64,000 bases of DNA from assembly GCF_001263205.1 (NCBI RefSeq), contig NZ_CP012333.1, positions 11,699,501 to 11,763,500 of the forward strand, in the 5' to 3' direction. The notes under the pieces were generated by a model. The model worked only from the letters and a program-made list of their open reading frames with translations. It was not told the DNA's origin and made no database searches. This document shows positions 63,252 through 64,000 of the stretch, one piece after another. The stretch's first letter is position 1, and each line of letters begins with the position of its first letter. The stretch is from Labilithrix luteola (GTDB taxonomy: Bacteria; Myxococcota_A; Polyangia; Polyangiales; Polyangiaceae). The position numbers were made by a program, and so were the translations under genes.

Positions 63252-63931
63252 CAACGACACCCGAGCGCCGATTCAAAGACGCCATTTACGAGCAATTCGC
63301 TCGACTGGGCAAAGCCGTCTCCGCGCCCAAGCGGCTCGAGCTGCTCGACGTGCTCTCGCAAGGGCCACGCACCGTCGAAGAGCTCGCCGAGCAGGCGAAC
63401 ATCTCCATCGCCAACGCCTCGCAGCATCTTCAGGTGCTCCGCGCAGCGCGCCTCGTCGATGCCGAAAAGAAGGGCCTCTATGTCGAATACCGTCTCGCGG
63501 GAGACGAGGTCGGGCGCTTCTTCCTCGCCCTGCGCGGGCTCGCTTCGACGCGCTTGGCCGAGGTCGACCAGGTCACACGCGCGTATCTCGAGCGGTCAGG
63601 CGCGATGGATCCCGTAGACAGCGACGAGCTGATGCGACGCGTGAAGGCCGGCGAGGTCACCGTGCTCGACGTGCGGCCACCCTCCGAGTACCGCGCTGGA
63701 CACATCCCGGGCGCGCTCTCGATTCCAATCGACGAGCTGAAGAATCGCCTCAAGGAGCTGCCGAAGAATCGCGAAGTCGTCGCGTACTGCCGAGGGCCCT
63801 ATTGCGTGATGGCCGTGGAGGCCGTCGAGCTGCTCCGCAAAAAGGGTTTCAAGGCTCAGCGCATGGAGGAAGGCGTGGTCGACTGGCGTGCTCGCGGCTG
63901 GCGTGTCGCCACCGAGGGCGCTCGCCCGTGA
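63248..63931 (+). CDS. ArsR-family HTH fused to a rhodanese domain
   Basis: 227 residues. Residues 20-90 are an ArsR winged helix (RLELLDVLSQGPRTVEELAEQ, SIANASQHLQVLRAARLV) with no Cys. The rhodanese domain spans about 125-225, with VLDVRPPSEYRAGHIPGALSIP and the active-site loop CRGPYC (Cys181 and Cys186). The fusion could sense persulfide through this Cys pair and regulate its operon. It overlaps the methyltransferase start-stop (4 bases) and the next gene by 4 bases. The DNA site was not found. Confidence 0.9.
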   Translation: MTTTPERRFKDAIYEQFARLGKAVSAPKRLELLDVLSQGPRTVEELAEQANISIANASQHLQVLRAARLVDAEKKGLYVEYRLAGDEVGRFFLALRGLASTRLAEVDQVTRAYLERSGAMDPVDSDELMRRVKAGEVTVLDVRPPSEYRAGHIPGALSIPIDELKNRLKELPKNREVVAYCRGPYCVMAVEAVELLRKKGFKAQRMEEGVVDWRARGWRVATEGARP

Positions 63932-64000
63932 GCTTCGCGCGAAGCATCTTGCAGAGCATCGGCCGCACACCGCTCGTCGCGCTCACGCGGATCGGCGGAG
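63928..64000 (+). CDS. Cysteine synthase/PLP beta-family enzyme, 5' end only
   Basis: A GTG at 63928 overlaps the upstream stop (GTGA). The 24 residues available read like the N-terminus of O-acetylserine sulfhydrylase or cystathionine beta-synthase-type proteins (SILQSIGRTPLVALTRIGG). The window ends before the catalytic Lys. The overlap puts it in the operon of the ArsR-rhodanese regulator, consistent with sulfur metabolism. Confidence 0.75.
   Translation, partial: MSFARSILQSIGRTPLVALTRIGG

Noticed and set aside
1..64000. CRISPR arrays
   Set aside because: No set of short direct repeats with unique spacers was seen; the repeats present are coding repeats in RCC1, DVDCGG and two-Cys-repeat genes.
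1..64000. rRNA or tRNA genes
   Set aside because: None with a credible cloverleaf or conserved rRNA stretch was recognised by eye; this is not a proof of absence.

Overview
The window is GC-rich, densely packed bacterial DNA. It has many lipoproteins with a 'signal peptide, Cys, then Ser/Asp/Gly/Ala-rich linker' layout, RCC1-repeat and IgGFc-binding-like surface proteins, Cys-rich DVDCGG-repeat proteins ending in a formylglycine-generating-enzyme-like domain, and GTG/TTG starts. This combination points to a myxobacterium, most likely of the order Polyangiales; that is inferred from gene content, since no rRNA or tRNA is present.

Layout. 1-4261: three-gene run of surface lipoproteins (beta-propeller, RCC1, IgGFc-binding-like). 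4294-6247: metallo-hydrolase divergent from a LysR regulator. 6240-7493: truncated HNH nuclease and a gene-poor stretch. 7494-14960: membrane protein, then the leftward operon mgtA - sigma54 response regulator - histidine kinase, with a good sigma54-type promoter in front. 15516-18559: overlapping envelope operon (lipoprotein, OprB-like porin, beta-barrel). 18651-30449: lipoproteins and housekeeping enzymes, including a lipoprotein of seven 30-residue two-cysteine repeats, a ferritin-like lipoprotein and a trypsin-type protease. 30522-36570: frameshifted tail-specific protease, Uma2 relic, GNAT, purD and a relic-rich gap. 36571-41270: RCC1 lipoprotein, streptogramin B lyase homologue, GST, persulfide dioxygenase/rhodanese operon. 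41691-44835: COG0523 metal GTPase, WD40 protein and NiCoT/UreH-type metal transporter, with two near-identical palindromic operators. 45102-47933: di-iron oxygen-binding protein followed by a globin-type sensor/GAF/EAL phosphodiesterase. 49106-61656: three paralogous DVDCGG/FGE-like lipoproteins around a probable arsenosugar biosynthesis locus (ArsS radical SAM, fatty-acid-hydroxylase-family enzyme, MTA-phosphorylase-type enzyme, two rSAM-associated transferases). 62559-64000: methyltransferase, ArsR-rhodanese regulator and the start of a cysteine synthase, all overlapping.

The best candidates for something under-described are the arsenosugar-type locus with its embedded fatty acid hydroxylase and flanking FGE-like lipoproteins; the paired metalloregulator sites; and the sigma54-controlled magnesium ATPase operon that encodes its own likely activator. 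All functional calls come from motifs and family knowledge; no database search was run.
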